A DNA stretch of 54,870 nt from Bryobacterales bacterium (GTDB lineage Bacteria > Acidobacteriota > Terriglobia > Bryobacterales > Bryobacteraceae). Below the pieces are notes generated by a model. It worked only from the letters and a program-made list of their open reading frames with translations. It was not told where the DNA came from and made no database searches. How positions within the stretch are numbered: position 1 is the stretch's first letter; every line of letters begins with the position of its first letter. Shown piece by piece: positions 41,664-50,773 of this stretch. The translations under genes and the position numbers were made by a program. The DNA lies in contig JAHCHD010000010.1 of NCBI GenBank assembly GCA_026129915.1, positions 1 through 54,870 of the forward strand. The letters are read 5' to 3'.

Positions 41664-44600
41664 ATGCGAGCGCCCTTCCCCAGCGCAATGACGTCCCCCG
41701 CCGGGATGGAGCGCCCTGCGACTTCAGGCGAACGGCGCCTACGCATTCTCCCGCTTGCGGCCTGCGTTTGGATGGCTGCGCTACTGCCGCTCACCGCCCA
41801 AATCCAGCAGCAGGTCCGTGATGAGCCGGTACGTTTGTTGCGGGAGACCGTGCGAATCGAGGCAGGACCCCTCGATCGGCTGGATCCCTTTCCCATGGCC
41901 GATGCGCCCCGCGTGATGCGCGAGAAGACGATTGAGGCGGATGGCCTTGAGGCGAGCCGCATCTTCGCGAGCGAACTGCCGGGCCGGCGCGGCAGTTCGG
42001 GACTTTCGGCTTCCGGGACCCGTGGAGCCGGGCGCTTGCGTTCGACGCGGCGTGAGCCCAACCTGCCGCCCATCGAACTGCGACTGTTTCCCGACACCGT
42101 ATTTCTGATGCGGCCGGACCGGGTGCTTGACCACGAAGGTGACGCCGGCTCGTTTGCCCCATTTCCTGGGCCTCGTGGGCGTACCGTTTCCGGCGTGCTG
42201 ACTGCCGGGGGCGAGGGAACGGCCATCCTCAGCTACTACGACGGGGCGATATCGGCTTCCGTGCGGCTGACGAACGGCGAGTTTTACGAATGGGATCTTG
42301 TGCCCGGCGAGGGCGGCGTGGCAAGTGGCGTTGTGCGCCAGGTGGAGGGAACCGCGCGCTGGCCTGGTAGCGACGAAGTGGTGATTCCCGATTTTGACGA
42401 AGAGCCCCCGGCTGACCGTCTGCAGTCGGCTGCGGCGCCGAGCCTGCTGGATGCGAGTTGGACGCGCTTTTCCACCGAAGAGCGCATTCTGACGGTGGCT
42501 GCTTACTACACCCGTCGGGTGATGGAGGCACGCGGTGGTCCATCAGGATTCTTCGCCTGGCTACACCGGCTGGAAGAGGAATCGAACGCGGCGATGCGCA
42601 ACAGCGGGTTGAGCCTGGAATACCGATTTGTCACGGCGATTCTGGTGGACCACGACGACAGTGCGAGTGACATGTCATTCAACAGCGCTTTGACCAACTT
42701 ACGCACGGTTTACGATCCAATCGCCCAGCCGCGCGCACGGCTGGCGGCGATGTTCGTGAATCCGCCGTTGCCGCAGAGTGGCAGCTTCACGGTGGGGATT
42801 GCCTATCTCAGGACCCCGGGCAGTGGCCCCCAGCGACATTCGGTAACCCACCAGCTTTACGCCGGTGGTACCTCACTGACCTTTGCCCACGAGGCGGGGC
42901 ATAACTTCGGCTGTGTCCATGACGTGGACAATGGAGGTCAGAGCGGCGGACTGTTCGGCGATTCCCGCGGCTACCAGCAGCGCGACGTGGAGCCGAAGTT
43001 TTTCACTGTCATGGCCTATTCCTGCAGCGGCTGCCGGGCTGTACCCTACTACTCAGAGCCGAGTGTGCTGTACGAGACCATTCCGGTGGGGATCAGCAGC
43101 ACCCGCTGCGCGGCGACCATCGAACGCGAAGCATCTGATATTTCCTGGGGTGGCGCGCCACCGCCTGCCGGATGCGTGATGGAAGTGTATCCCGCGGAGT
43201 TGCGGTTGAGCCCGGAAGCCCAGGACGTGCAGTTGGAGGTGCGTACAGGGCCCGGTTGTTCCTGGCAGGTAAGTGACTTCCCTGCCCGGACCTTCGTGGA
43301 AGATCTCGACGCGGGCCAGGCCCGGACGGGGCCTGGCTGGCTGCGGCTGCGCATTCCCGCCAACTCAGCGACCAGTCTTCGCACTGACAACCTGGAGGTA
43401 CGCGGGGTGCCGCTTCGGATTACGCAGGATCGCGCCGGCGGAACTGCAGTGACACCCAGCCAGCGGATGCTGCGCTTTGAAGCGTCCACGCTGCCCGATA
43501 CGCTGCAGGAACGCTGCGTTTTCCTCACGACCACACCCGGCAACTCCTCCCTGGACGTGCGCATGGCGGGGCTGCCCGGATGGCTAAGTTTTGACCGTGC
43601 ACGGGTGGACACACCGGATTTCCTCTGCTTGCGCGTGAATCCACGTGGTCTTGCAGCGGGAACGGAGCGCGCGGCGATACGCCTCACTAGCACTAACCTT
43701 AGTTCCCCCACCGATATCCTGCTGAACGTGGAAGTGGTGGTGTCGGCCGAGGTAACCAGGGTCCTCATGGCTCCACGCGCAATGGCTTTTCGGGCATCCG
43801 TGGCTTCGCTCACCACGGCCATCCAGACACTGGAAGTATCGGGCCACCCGGAGATGACCTTTACGCCTCAGAGCGGTGCGGCGAACTGGCTTCGGGTACA
43901 GCCGGAACGTCATCCGGATGGTTACCGGGTGGACGTGTGGGCCGATGCCACGGGGCTGGAACCCGGAGTGCACACCGCACGGCTGTTGGTTGGGTGCCAG
44001 GGGGATTCCTGTGGGTCGCGCATGGTGCCCATCCATTTCACCGTGGAGCAGGCGCCCGCAAGCGGACCCCGTATTGTGTCGGGCGGCGTCGTGAGTGCGG
44101 CGGGTTTCTCCGCGGGGCTGAGCGTAGGTTCGTGGATGAGCATGTTTGGGGAGAGGCTTGCGAGCAACACACGCGGCTGGGCCGCGGCAGACTTCGCCGG
44201 GGATTTGCTGCCCACGGTGCTGGATGGGGTGAGGGTGCTGGTGGATGGCTTCCCTGCCCCGGTGTCGTTCATCAGCCCCAGCCAGATCAACTTCCAATGC
44301 CCCGAGATGGAACGCACGGGCTGGGTGCCCGTGGAAGTGGTTACGGCCGAGGGGCGCGACCAGCACTGGGCCTTTGTGGAGGCGGAAAACCCTGGCGTCT
44401 TCCTGCTGAACGGAGCGGACGTTGCCGCTCTGCACGAGGACACGACGCCAGCCGCCCAGGAAGGCGCGCTAGGACCAGGCGCGGTAACGCGGGCGTCGCG
44501 GCCAGGCGACGTGCTTTCGTTGTACGGAACCGGCTTTGGCGCCACTCTGCCGCGCGTATTCGCGGGCCGGATCTATCAAGGGGAGGCGCGCCTCCCACCC

Positions 44601-44783
44601 AACAACCCGGTTCGGGTGACGATTGGAGGACAGTCCACCGAGATCCTGTTCGCCGGACAGTCGGGAGCTGGACTGAACCAGATAAACCTGCGGGTGCCGA
44701 ATCTTCCGCCTGGCGATCATCCGGTGCGCGTTACGGTGGGGGTTGCGCCCGCGGCATGGCGCGGGACATTACGGGTGGAGTAA
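41664..44783 (+). CDS. Secreted reprolysin-like metalloprotease with Solibacter C-terminal domain
   Basis: A 1039-residue secreted protein. After a signal segment (LRILPLAACVWMAALLPLTAQ) and a propeptide-like region, the protease domain carries HEAGHNFGCVHD (H409, E410, H413, H419), the HExxHxxGxxHD zinc site of adamalysin/reprolysin proteases, and the Met-turn VMAYSC. Then come BACON-like and Ig-like beta repeats, and a C-terminal domain of about 215 residues beginning VVSAAGFSAGLSVGSWMSMFG and ending PPGDHPVRVTVGVAPA, which matches TIGR03437 proteins of Solibacter. It likely degrades proteins outside the cell. GTG 41661 and ATGs at 41688 and 41706 are alternative starts. Confidence 0.87.
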   Translation: MRAPFPSAMTSPAGMERPATSGERRLRILPLAACVWMAALLPLTAQIQQQVRDEPVRLLRETVRIEAGPLDRLDPFPMADAPRVMREKTIEADGLEASRIFASELPGRRGSSGLSASGTRGAGRLRSTRREPNLPPIELRLFPDTVFLMRPDRVLDHEGDAGSFAPFPGPRGRTVSGVLTAGGEGTAILSYYDGAISASVRLTNGEFYEWDLVPGEGGVASGVVRQVEGTARWPGSDEVVIPDFDEEPPADRLQSAAAPSLLDASWTRFSTEERILTVAAYYTRRVMEARGGPSGFFAWLHRLEEESNAAMRNSGLSLEYRFVTAILVDHDDSASDMSFNSALTNLRTVYDPIAQPRARLAAMFVNPPLPQSGSFTVGIAYLRTPGSGPQRHSVTHQLYAGGTSLTFAHEAGHNFGCVHDVDNGGQSGGLFGDSRGYQQRDVEPKFFTVMAYSCSGCRAVPYYSEPSVLYETIPVGISSTRCAATIEREASDISWGGAPPPAGCVMEVYPAELRLSPEAQDVQLEVRTGPGCSWQVSDFPARTFVEDLDAGQARTGPGWLRLRIPANSATSLRTDNLEVRGVPLRITQDRAGGTAVTPSQRMLRFEASTLPDTLQERCVFLTTTPGNSSLDVRMAGLPGWLSFDRARVDTPDFLCLRVNPRGLAAGTERAAIRLTSTNLSSPTDILLNVEVVVSAEVTRVLMAPRAMAFRASVASLTTAIQTLEVSGHPEMTFTPQSGAANWLRVQPERHPDGYRVDVWADATGLEPGVHTARLLVGCQGDSCGSRMVPIHFTVEQAPASGPRIVSGGVVSAAGFSAGLSVGSWMSMFGERLASNTRGWAAADFAGDLLPTVLDGVRVLVDGFPAPVSFISPSQINFQCPEMERTGWVPVEVVTAEGRDQHWAFVEAENPGVFLLNGADVAALHEDTTPAAQEGALGPGAVTRASRPGDVLSLYGTGFGATLPRVFAGRIYQGEARLPPNNPVRVTIGGQSTEILFAGQSGAGLNQINLRVPNLPPGDHPVRVTVGVAPAAWRGTLRVE

Positions 44784-44796
44784 GCCGCGTGCGCCT

Positions 44797-46242
44797 TTAG
44801 AGTATCCGTAGCGCTCCACTCACCGAAATCTGGCGCTCTCGCGTGAACGTCATCGGCGTGGTGACACCCTCGCCGGTGGGCGTTGCGATGCTGAAGCTAA
44901 GGTAACCCGCACCTCCGGAACCCAGTGCCGCCGAACACGGCGCATTGTGCACCAGCAGCGTCGTATTCATTGCCTTGGCCATGCGTGTGACAGTTTCCAC
45001 ATTGCGGGAATGGATGAGGGCGGTGTGTCGATAGCCGTGCTCGGCTTTCACTGCGGCGGCGATGCCGGCGTCGGCGTCGCGCACGCGGACGACAGGCAAA
45101 AAGGGCATCATCTGCTCTTCTTGCACAAAGGCGTGGTCTTCGTCGGTCTCACCGAACAGGAGCGGTACGCCGGCGGGCACACTAACTCCGGCGGCGGCGG
45201 CGAGTACGGCAACGTCTTTGCCCACCAGATCCTTCTTCAGATGGGCCCGGCCGCAGCCCACTCCCTCGCCGTCAAAGCGGAAGGCAGCCAGCGCCAGACG
45301 CTCGATGGAGGCGCTGTCGATGCGCAGGGCCCCTGCGCGCTGCATGGCGTCCATGAAGGCATCCGCTACACTGGCCACTACGAACACTTCCTTCTCGCCA
45401 ATACACAGCAGGTTGTTGTCGAACGACGCGCCGGCAATGATGTCTCGCGCGGCACTGTCAAGATCGGCGGTTTCGTCCACCAAAACAGGAGGGTTACCCG
45501 GCCCGGCGGCAATCACGCGTTTGCCATGCTTCATGGCTGCCTTTACCACGGAGGGTCCGCCGGTGACGCAAAGCAGGGCAATGCCGGGGTGCTGGAATAG
45601 CTCTTCCGCCAGGCGCAGGGTGGCTTCGCTTGTGGTGCATAGCACGTTGGCGATGCCGGATTCCCGCTCAATTTCCCGGTTCATGTGTCGCAGGGCGTGG
45701 CGAGCGCACTTCGCCCCCGATGGATGCGCGCTGAAGACGGGGGTATTCCCGGAGGCAATGACGTTGATGGCATTGCTGGCCATGGTGGGGACGGAGTGCG
45801 TTACCGGAAGCACCATGCCGATTACGCCCCAGGGAGCGTGTTCGATGACGCAGAGCCCTGAGGAGTCACTGCGGGCTTCGCTGCGCATCGCTTCAACGCC
45901 TAGCACGTTGGGGATGATCTTGAGCTTCTCAATCTTGTGATCCAGACGGCCGAGCTTGGTTTCTTCAAGCTCCATGCGCGCCCAGGCCTCGGCGTTGTCG
46001 ACACAGAGACGGCGGATGATGCCGATAATGCGCCCACGCTCCTCCAGGCTGAGGGCGGCGATACGCTGCTGCGCCACGGCGGATGCCTTCACGGCGGCAT
46101 CCATCGTTTCAAAGACACCATCGCCGGGGGCCACCATCGGTGCGGTGGCCAGCGGGGTTCCCGCGCTGAGGCGACCCTGCGCCTGCCAACGGCTCAACAC
46201 CGCGTCAACGGTTTCAGCGATTGTCATCTCCCGGGTTGCCAT
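44797..46242 (-). CDS. CoA-acylating aldehyde dehydrogenase (EutE/PduP-like)
   Basis: A 481-residue enzyme of the aldehyde dehydrogenase fold that converts an aldehyde, NAD+ and CoA to acyl-CoA. The catalytic Cys is C280 in NNLLCIGEKEVFV; the nucleotide-binding part includes PVTHSVPTMASNAIN and VTGGPSVVKAAMKHGKRVIAAGPGNPPVLVDE. The short N-terminal helix (MTIAETVDAVLSRWQAQ) resembles encapsulation peptides of EutE/PduP, so it may be packaged into a microcompartment, but no shell gene is seen nearby. It is downstream of a DUF202 gene and has its own -10 box (TAGAAT). Confidence 0.85.
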   Translation of the reverse strand: MATREMTIAETVDAVLSRWQAQGRLSAGTPLATAPMVAPGDGVFETMDAAVKASAVAQQRIAALSLEERGRIIGIIRRLCVDNAEAWARMELEETKLGRLDHKIEKLKIIPNVLGVEAMRSEARSDSSGLCVIEHAPWGVIGMVLPVTHSVPTMASNAINVIASGNTPVFSAHPSGAKCARHALRHMNREIERESGIANVLCTTSEATLRLAEELFQHPGIALLCVTGGPSVVKAAMKHGKRVIAAGPGNPPVLVDETADLDSAARDIIAGASFDNNLLCIGEKEVFVVASVADAFMDAMQRAGALRIDSASIERLALAAFRFDGEGVGCGRAHLKKDLVGKDVAVLAAAAGVSVPAGVPLLFGETDEDHAFVQEEQMMPFLPVVRVRDADAGIAAAVKAEHGYRHTALIHSRNVETVTRMAKAMNTTLLVHNAPCSAALGSGGAGYLSFSIATPTGEGVTTPMTFTRERQISVSGALRIL

Positions 46243-46267
46243 TCTGTCTTGATTCTCCGCAGCCTTT

Positions 46268-46273
46268 ATTCTA
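46268..46273 (-). promoter_or_regulatory. -10 box of the aldehyde dehydrogenase gene
   Basis: TAGAAT on the minus strand, 25 bases before the ATG at 46242, in the 60-base gap after the DUF202 gene. Confidence 0.45.
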
Positions 46274-46302
46274 CACGCCGCGCTTGCCCGTTCCGGGGAG
46301 CG

Positions 46303-46707
46303 TCAATGGAGAATCAGATAAAGGGCCAGCAACACCCCCAAGGCGCCCAGCAGCAGGGCCAGTCCCAGTGCGAAGCCAGACCCAAACGCATGGCCGAAGC
46401 GGTTGGATGAGATGGCCTCCACATAGACACGGTGCCGCCAGAACGAGGTAAGCAACACCACGATGCCGGTGACCACCAGGCTGATGCCAAGCATGAGCGA
46501 GAAGGTGAGAGAACCCGCATCCGTTCCTGCGAACCCGCTGATGCTGGACTGGGCAACCTCAATGCGGGCGAGAACGAACCCGAAAGCCATCAAGGCAATC
46601 CCCGTGCGGATCCACGCCAGGAAAGTGCGTTCGGCAGCCATGTAGAGACGGGGATCTACGTCGGCTACAGGCTGCGCCTGTCGGGAGGTGCTTTCTGATT
46701 TGCTCAT
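46303..46707 (-). CDS. DUF202 (YidH-type) small membrane protein
   Basis: A 134-residue protein with three hydrophobic helices and the DUF202 (PF02656) opening DPRLYMAAERTFLAWIRTGIALMAFGFVLAR. Helices 2 and 3 are SLMLGISLVVTGIVVLLTSF and [21 protein letters not shown]. YidH/YidG proteins are inner-membrane proteins of unknown function. A longer frame exists to 46770, but the ATG at 46707 begins the conserved protein. It is divergent from the MocA-DUF1080 gene. Confidence 0.88.
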   Translation of the reverse strand: MSKSESTSRQAQPVADVDPRLYMAAERTFLAWIRTGIALMAFGFVLARIEVAQSSISGFAGTDAGSLTFSLMLGISLVVTGIVVLLTSFWRHRVYVEAISSNRFGHAFGSGFALGLALLLGALGVLLALYLILH

Positions 46708-46794
46708 GTTCCATTGTGTACACCGACAGCGAGGAACCGTGCGTGGCAGCCAACATGGCTGGCAGCGCACAGTCCATGGAAGCCGCGGATGCGA

Positions 46795-46800
46795 TATCGT
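46795..46800 (+). promoter_or_regulatory. -10-like box before the MocA-DUF1080 gene
   Basis: TATCGT is followed by eight bases and the ATG at 46809; the hexamer is weak. Confidence 0.3.
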
Positions 46801-46808
46801 GGTGTGCC

Positions 46809-48569
46809 ATGGCAGGCCAACAGCATTCGGGATTCCCTACTTCAAGACGATTCTTCTTGGCGGCGGCTACGGCCGCGGCGTCGGCACGGGTGATGGGCGC
46901 CAACGACCGCGTGCAGATCGGGCTGATGGGCGCTGGCGGACGAGGCAGCTACGTGACGCGCACGGCGAAGGAACATGGCGGCGCATCCATCGTAGCGGTG
47001 GCCGACATCTATCCGCCGCGTTTTGATGCCCTGCGCAAATCGCTGACAGGCAGCGAGCAGGGACCAGGGCCAGAGGTGCATCGAGATTTCCGCTCGTTGC
47101 TTGACCGCAAAGACGTGGATGCCGTCGTCATTGGTTCACCCGACCACTGGCACGTGCCAATGACAATTGCCGCCGTGCAGGCGGGCAAGGACGTGTATTG
47201 CGAAAAGCCGCTGACGCACTCCATCGCCGAGGGGCAGCGCGTGATTGATGCTGTGGAGGCGTCCGGGCGCATTGTGCAGATTGGCTATCAGCAGCGCAGT
47301 TACCCGCACATCCAGCAAGCCAGGGAGTTCATCACGGGCGGGGGCATCGGGCGAATCACGCAGGTACTCACCTGGTGGAACCAGAACTACAACGCGCGCC
47401 AGGGTCCTCCTAACATCAATGCGGCGGAACTCGACTGGCAGCAGTTCCTCGGCAGCGCCTGTCCGCGTCCGTTTGACCCCTATCGCTACGGCAACTGGCG
47501 TTGGTTTTGGGACTACGGCGGAGGCACGCTCACCGACCTCTATTCCCACTGGATTGAAACCGTTCAGTGGGTGATGGGCGATACGGTCCCCGTCGACGTG
47601 CGTGGCCAGGGCTCCAAGTTGCAGGTGCAATGGTTCGAAACCCCGGATACGGTCAGCGTTGCCTCGCTCTATCCCAAGGGTTTCCAAGTTTCTTACGTCA
47701 GTACGATGGTGACGCGGATGGAGGATGGTGGGATTCTGTTCCGTGGTACCGAGGGCAGCATGAAACTGACGCGGCCCTACTTTGAGGTATACCCGGAGGG
47801 CGGCCAGTTTGACCGACGTACCTTCATGCCGCCGCCATCGCTGAAAGTGGATGCGCAGCGCGACGGCACCATCGACCACGTGCTGAACTGGATGGAGTGC
47901 ATCAAGACCCGCAATGCGCCGAACACGAACGTCCGCGAGTGCGTGGATGCGGCAAACGCCGCCCACTTCGGCAACGAAGCGATGCGCTCCGGGCGAGTGG
48001 TGGAGCCAGCTCGCCAGCCTGGCGCATGGCGCCCACTGTTTGACGGACGCACCCTCGACGGTTGGGTGCAGGATACGCCAAACCTATGGAGCGTGCGGGA
48101 CGGCATGATTGTGGGCCGGCACGAGGGCCTGAAGTGGAACGACTTCCTGCGGACGCGCGAGAGCTTCGAGGACTTCGAGCTTTCGCTCGAGTTTCGGCTG
48201 ATGGATGGCAAGGGCAATAGCGGCATCCAGTTCCGCAGCATTCCTGACCAGAAGGAACACGAACTCTTCGGCTACCAGGCAGATATCGGCGAGAACTACT
48301 GGGGGAGCCTCTACGACGAATCGCGGCGGAAGCGGGTGCTGGCGCAGGCGCCAAAGCCGGCGATTGACAAACTGGACAAGAACGGCTGGCACAGCTACAC
48401 CATCCGCGCACACGGAAGGCACATTTCGCTCACCATCGACGGCATGCGCACGGTGGATTATACGGAAGCCGATGCCGGCATCCTTAGCCGCGGAATTCTG
48501 GCTTTGCAGGTGCATTCCGGGCCGGGCATTGAGGTGTGGTTCCGCAATATCAGGGTGCGGGAATTGTAG
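46809..48569 (+). CDS. Tat-exported MocA oxidoreductase fused to a DUF1080 domain
   Basis: A 586-residue two-domain protein. A twin-arginine signal (TSRRFFLAAATAAASA) leads into a Gfo/Idh/MocA domain with the Rossmann loop GLMGAGGRGSY, VIGSPDHWHVPM, the EKP signature YCEKPLTHS and DYGGGTLTDLYSHWIE. From about residue 415 a full DUF1080 domain follows (WRPLFDGRTLDGWVQ, FRLMDGKGNSGIQFRS, WHSYTIRAHGRHISLTIDG, ending VWFRNIRVREL). Family knowledge: MocA oxidises a sugar hydroxyl and DUF1080 (3-keto-disaccharide hydrolase) cleaves the keto-glycoside, so the fusion would carry out two successive steps in the periplasm. The two activities occur as separate genes at 8032 and 15938. Confidence 0.9.
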   Translation: MAGQQHSGFPTSRRFFLAAATAAASARVMGANDRVQIGLMGAGGRGSYVTRTAKEHGGASIVAVADIYPPRFDALRKSLTGSEQGPGPEVHRDFRSLLDRKDVDAVVIGSPDHWHVPMTIAAVQAGKDVYCEKPLTHSIAEGQRVIDAVEASGRIVQIGYQQRSYPHIQQAREFITGGGIGRITQVLTWWNQNYNARQGPPNINAAELDWQQFLGSACPRPFDPYRYGNWRWFWDYGGGTLTDLYSHWIETVQWVMGDTVPVDVRGQGSKLQVQWFETPDTVSVASLYPKGFQVSYVSTMVTRMEDGGILFRGTEGSMKLTRPYFEVYPEGGQFDRRTFMPPPSLKVDAQRDGTIDHVLNWMECIKTRNAPNTNVRECVDAANAAHFGNEAMRSGRVVEPARQPGAWRPLFDGRTLDGWVQDTPNLWSVRDGMIVGRHEGLKWNDFLRTRESFEDFELSLEFRLMDGKGNSGIQFRSIPDQKEHELFGYQADIGENYWGSLYDESRRKRVLAQAPKPAIDKLDKNGWHSYTIRAHGRHISLTIDGMRTVDYTEADAGILSRGILALQVHSGPGIEVWFRNIRVREL

Positions 48570-48651
48570 CAGTCGCGAACGGGCGCGAAGCGGCTGGGAG
48601 CAAACGGGACTCACAAGTCTGAAATCGCTTTCTTTCGTTCTGTGTGAGGCG

Positions 48652-48657
48652 TACACT
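48652..48657 (+). promoter_or_regulatory. -10 box of the small membrane protein gene
   Basis: TACACT in GCGTACACTGA, 25 bases before the ATG at 48683, with AAGGAG at 48671-48676 as ribosome site. Confidence 0.5.
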
Positions 48658-48682
48658 GAAGACGGAACCGAAGGAGTTTGCG

Positions 48683-48970
48683 ATGCCAATTTATCTCGTG
48701 CTCCTCGCTTATGGGCTGGCTGCCGGTCTGGCACTCATGCTCTTGTACCGTTTTGAACCCCTGCACTGGTCGATGCACCTGGCAAGCCTGCTGGTGGCGC
48801 TGGGCATCGGCATGGTGAGACTACCGCCTGAACTCGGTACGCCGGAAGGCACCTTGCTGGTAGGTACGCTGTTTGTGTTCCTGTTCACCTGGGGCGCTTT
48901 TGCTCCGTTCTTCCGCCGCTGGCACTACCACGGCCACCATCAGCACCCGACGACGGGCAGCAGGGGGTAG
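48683..48970 (+). CDS. Small membrane protein, unknown function
   Basis: A 95-residue protein with three likely helices: YLVLLAYGLAAGLALMLLY, MHLASLLVALGIGMVRL and TLLVGTLFVFLFTWGAFAPFF. It ends in a His-rich tail (RRWHYHGHHQH) that could bind metal. The start follows AAGGAG and a TACACT -10 box. I do not recognise the family. It stands alone, 78 bases ahead of the gamma-glutamyltransferase gene. Confidence 0.68.
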   Translation: MPIYLVLLAYGLAAGLALMLLYRFEPLHWSMHLASLLVALGIGMVRLPPELGTPEGTLLVGTLFVFLFTWGAFAPFFRRWHYHGHHQHPTTGSRG

Positions 48971-49034
48971 TCCGGCAGATCATGATGATTGTGGACGGTC
49001 TCGCCGCCGGCAGATTCGCCGTGGTGGCGGGTGC

Positions 49035-49040
49035 TATACT
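49035..49040 (+). promoter_or_regulatory. -10-like box placed for a leaderless start
   Basis: TATACT in GTGCTATACTCGC is followed by eight bases and the ATG at 49049, with no ribosome site. Confidence 0.45.
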
Positions 49041-49048
49041 CGCATGCC

Positions 49049-50773
49049 ATGATCCGGATCTTGTTGTTGGCGCTGCTCGCCGCCGCTTGTTTTTCGCAGG
49101 AGGCTGAGAAGACAGCCGACAAGGCGCCTCCGCCTCCCCCGCCACCTCCACGCCGCGATCAGGCCCGGGCGCTGGTTGTTTCGCAGCAGGGAATTGTCGC
49201 GGCTTCGAACTATCTTGCTTCGTCAGTAGGCGCAAAGATCCTGGAGCAGGGCGGCAATGCTATCGACGCGGCGATTGCAGCCAACGCCATCACCGGACTC
49301 ACCCAGCCGTTTGTGAATGGGGTGGGTGGCGACCTCTTCGCCATCGTGTACGAAACGAAGTCCGGCAGACTCTACGGACTGAATGCCAGCGGCTGGAGCC
49401 CCAAGGCGCAAACAATCGAATGGCTAAAGGAGAAGGGCGTCGAGAAGATCGACCCCATCAGCGTCCACACAATTACCGTACCGGGGGCCGTGGGAGGCTG
49501 GGCGGCGCTGCGCGAGCGATTCGGAACCAGGAGCCTGAAGGAACTGCTGGCGCCAGCGATTCACTACGCCCAGCAAGGGTTTCCGCTGTCGGTGGTGAGT
49601 GCGCGGTCAATGCCGCAGAAGAAGTTCTTTGAACAGGCGGGCTTCAAGGACACCTATCTCGCCGCGGGGGAGAAGCCCGAACCGGGGGATTTGTTCCGTA
49701 ATCCCGGCCTCGCACGGACACTGCGACTGGTGGCCGAACACGGGCACGATGGATTCTACCGCAGCGACTACACCCGCGGACTGGTGGCTTTTCTGCGGGA
49801 ACTGGGTGGTGCTCACTCCTACGAAGACTTTGCGGAGTGGGAGCCCGAGTGGGTGGAACCCGTGGCTACCACCTATCGCGGCTGGAAAGTGTACGAACTG
49901 CCGCCGAACGGGCAGGGCATCGCAGCGCTCTCGATGCTCAATATCATGGAGCACTTCCCGATGGGGGATTACGGGCATAATTCCGCCGCTGCCCTCCACG
50001 CAATGATTGAGTCCAAGAAGCTTTCATACGCTGACATGGCGAAGTACGTGGGCGACCCAAAATTCACGGCCATTCCCACGGAGACGCTGATTTCAAAACA
50101 GTTAGGCGATCAGCGCTCCAAACTCATCGACATGCGGAAGGCCGCCTGCCAGGTGCTTCCGGCGAACCTGTCGCAGACACTCACTTCCGCCGGCAGGGAA
50201 ACCATTTACCTTTCGGCCATCGACAAAGAAGGTAATATCGTCTCGCTGATCCAGTCGAACTCGGCGGGCTATGGGACGGGCCTGGTGGCGCCCGGGGCGG
50301 GATTTTCCTTCCACAATCGCGGCGCGCGGTTTGAACTCGAGCCGGACAAGCCGGATTCGCTGGAAGGGCGGAAGCGGCCGCTACACACCATCATTCCCGC
50401 GTTCATGGAAAAGGACGATCTGAAGATTGGCTTCGGGATTATGGGCGGATGGAACCAGCCTCTGGCGCACGCCCAATTCGTGGCCAATCTGGTGGACTTC
50501 GAGATGAACGCTCAGGAAGCGCTGGAGGCGCCACGGTTTACGAAGATGACGTTCGAGGGTTGCGACGTGATGCTCGAAAGCCGGATTGGCGAGGCCATTC
50601 GTTTCGATCTCGCTCGGCGCGGCCATGTGGTGACGCCGGTAAGCAACTACAACAGTAATATGGGCTTTGGCAGCGCGGTGATCCGCGACACCAAGCGGGG
50701 GGTGAACTTCGCTGCCACCGATCCTCGTGTAGACGGCGCAGCGATTCCCGAAGAACCGGCGTACTTGCCTTAG
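49049..50773 (+). CDS. ggt: Gamma-glutamyltransferase (periplasmic)
   Basis: A 574-residue Ntn-hydrolase precursor that cleaves gamma-glutamyl bonds such as that of glutathione. The signal peptide (ILLLALLAAACFSQ) is followed by a run of eight prolines, then SNYLASSVGAKILEQGGNAIDAAIAAN, the substrate region PFVNGVGGDLFAIVYE and TITVPGAVGGW. The nucleophile and self-cleavage site is T385 in RETIYLSAIDKEGNIVSLIQSNS, with the usual small-subunit region after it (GTGLVAPGAGFSFHNR, PLHTIIPAF). The last four bases overlap the convergent BNR gene. Such proteins sometimes act as acylases, so the substrate is not certain. Confidence 0.93.
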   Translation: MIRILLLALLAAACFSQEAEKTADKAPPPPPPPPRRDQARALVVSQQGIVAASNYLASSVGAKILEQGGNAIDAAIAANAITGLTQPFVNGVGGDLFAIVYETKSGRLYGLNASGWSPKAQTIEWLKEKGVEKIDPISVHTITVPGAVGGWAALRERFGTRSLKELLAPAIHYAQQGFPLSVVSARSMPQKKFFEQAGFKDTYLAAGEKPEPGDLFRNPGLARTLRLVAEHGHDGFYRSDYTRGLVAFLRELGGAHSYEDFAEWEPEWVEPVATTYRGWKVYELPPNGQGIAALSMLNIMEHFPMGDYGHNSAAALHAMIESKKLSYADMAKYVGDPKFTAIPTETLISKQLGDQRSKLIDMRKAACQVLPANLSQTLTSAGRETIYLSAIDKEGNIVSLIQSNSAGYGTGLVAPGAGFSFHNRGARFELEPDKPDSLEGRKRPLHTIIPAFMEKDDLKIGFGIMGGWNQPLAHAQFVANLVDFEMNAQEALEAPRFTKMTFEGCDVMLESRIGEAIRFDLARRGHVVTPVSNYNSNMGFGSAVIRDTKRGVNFAATDPRVDGAAIPEEPAYLP

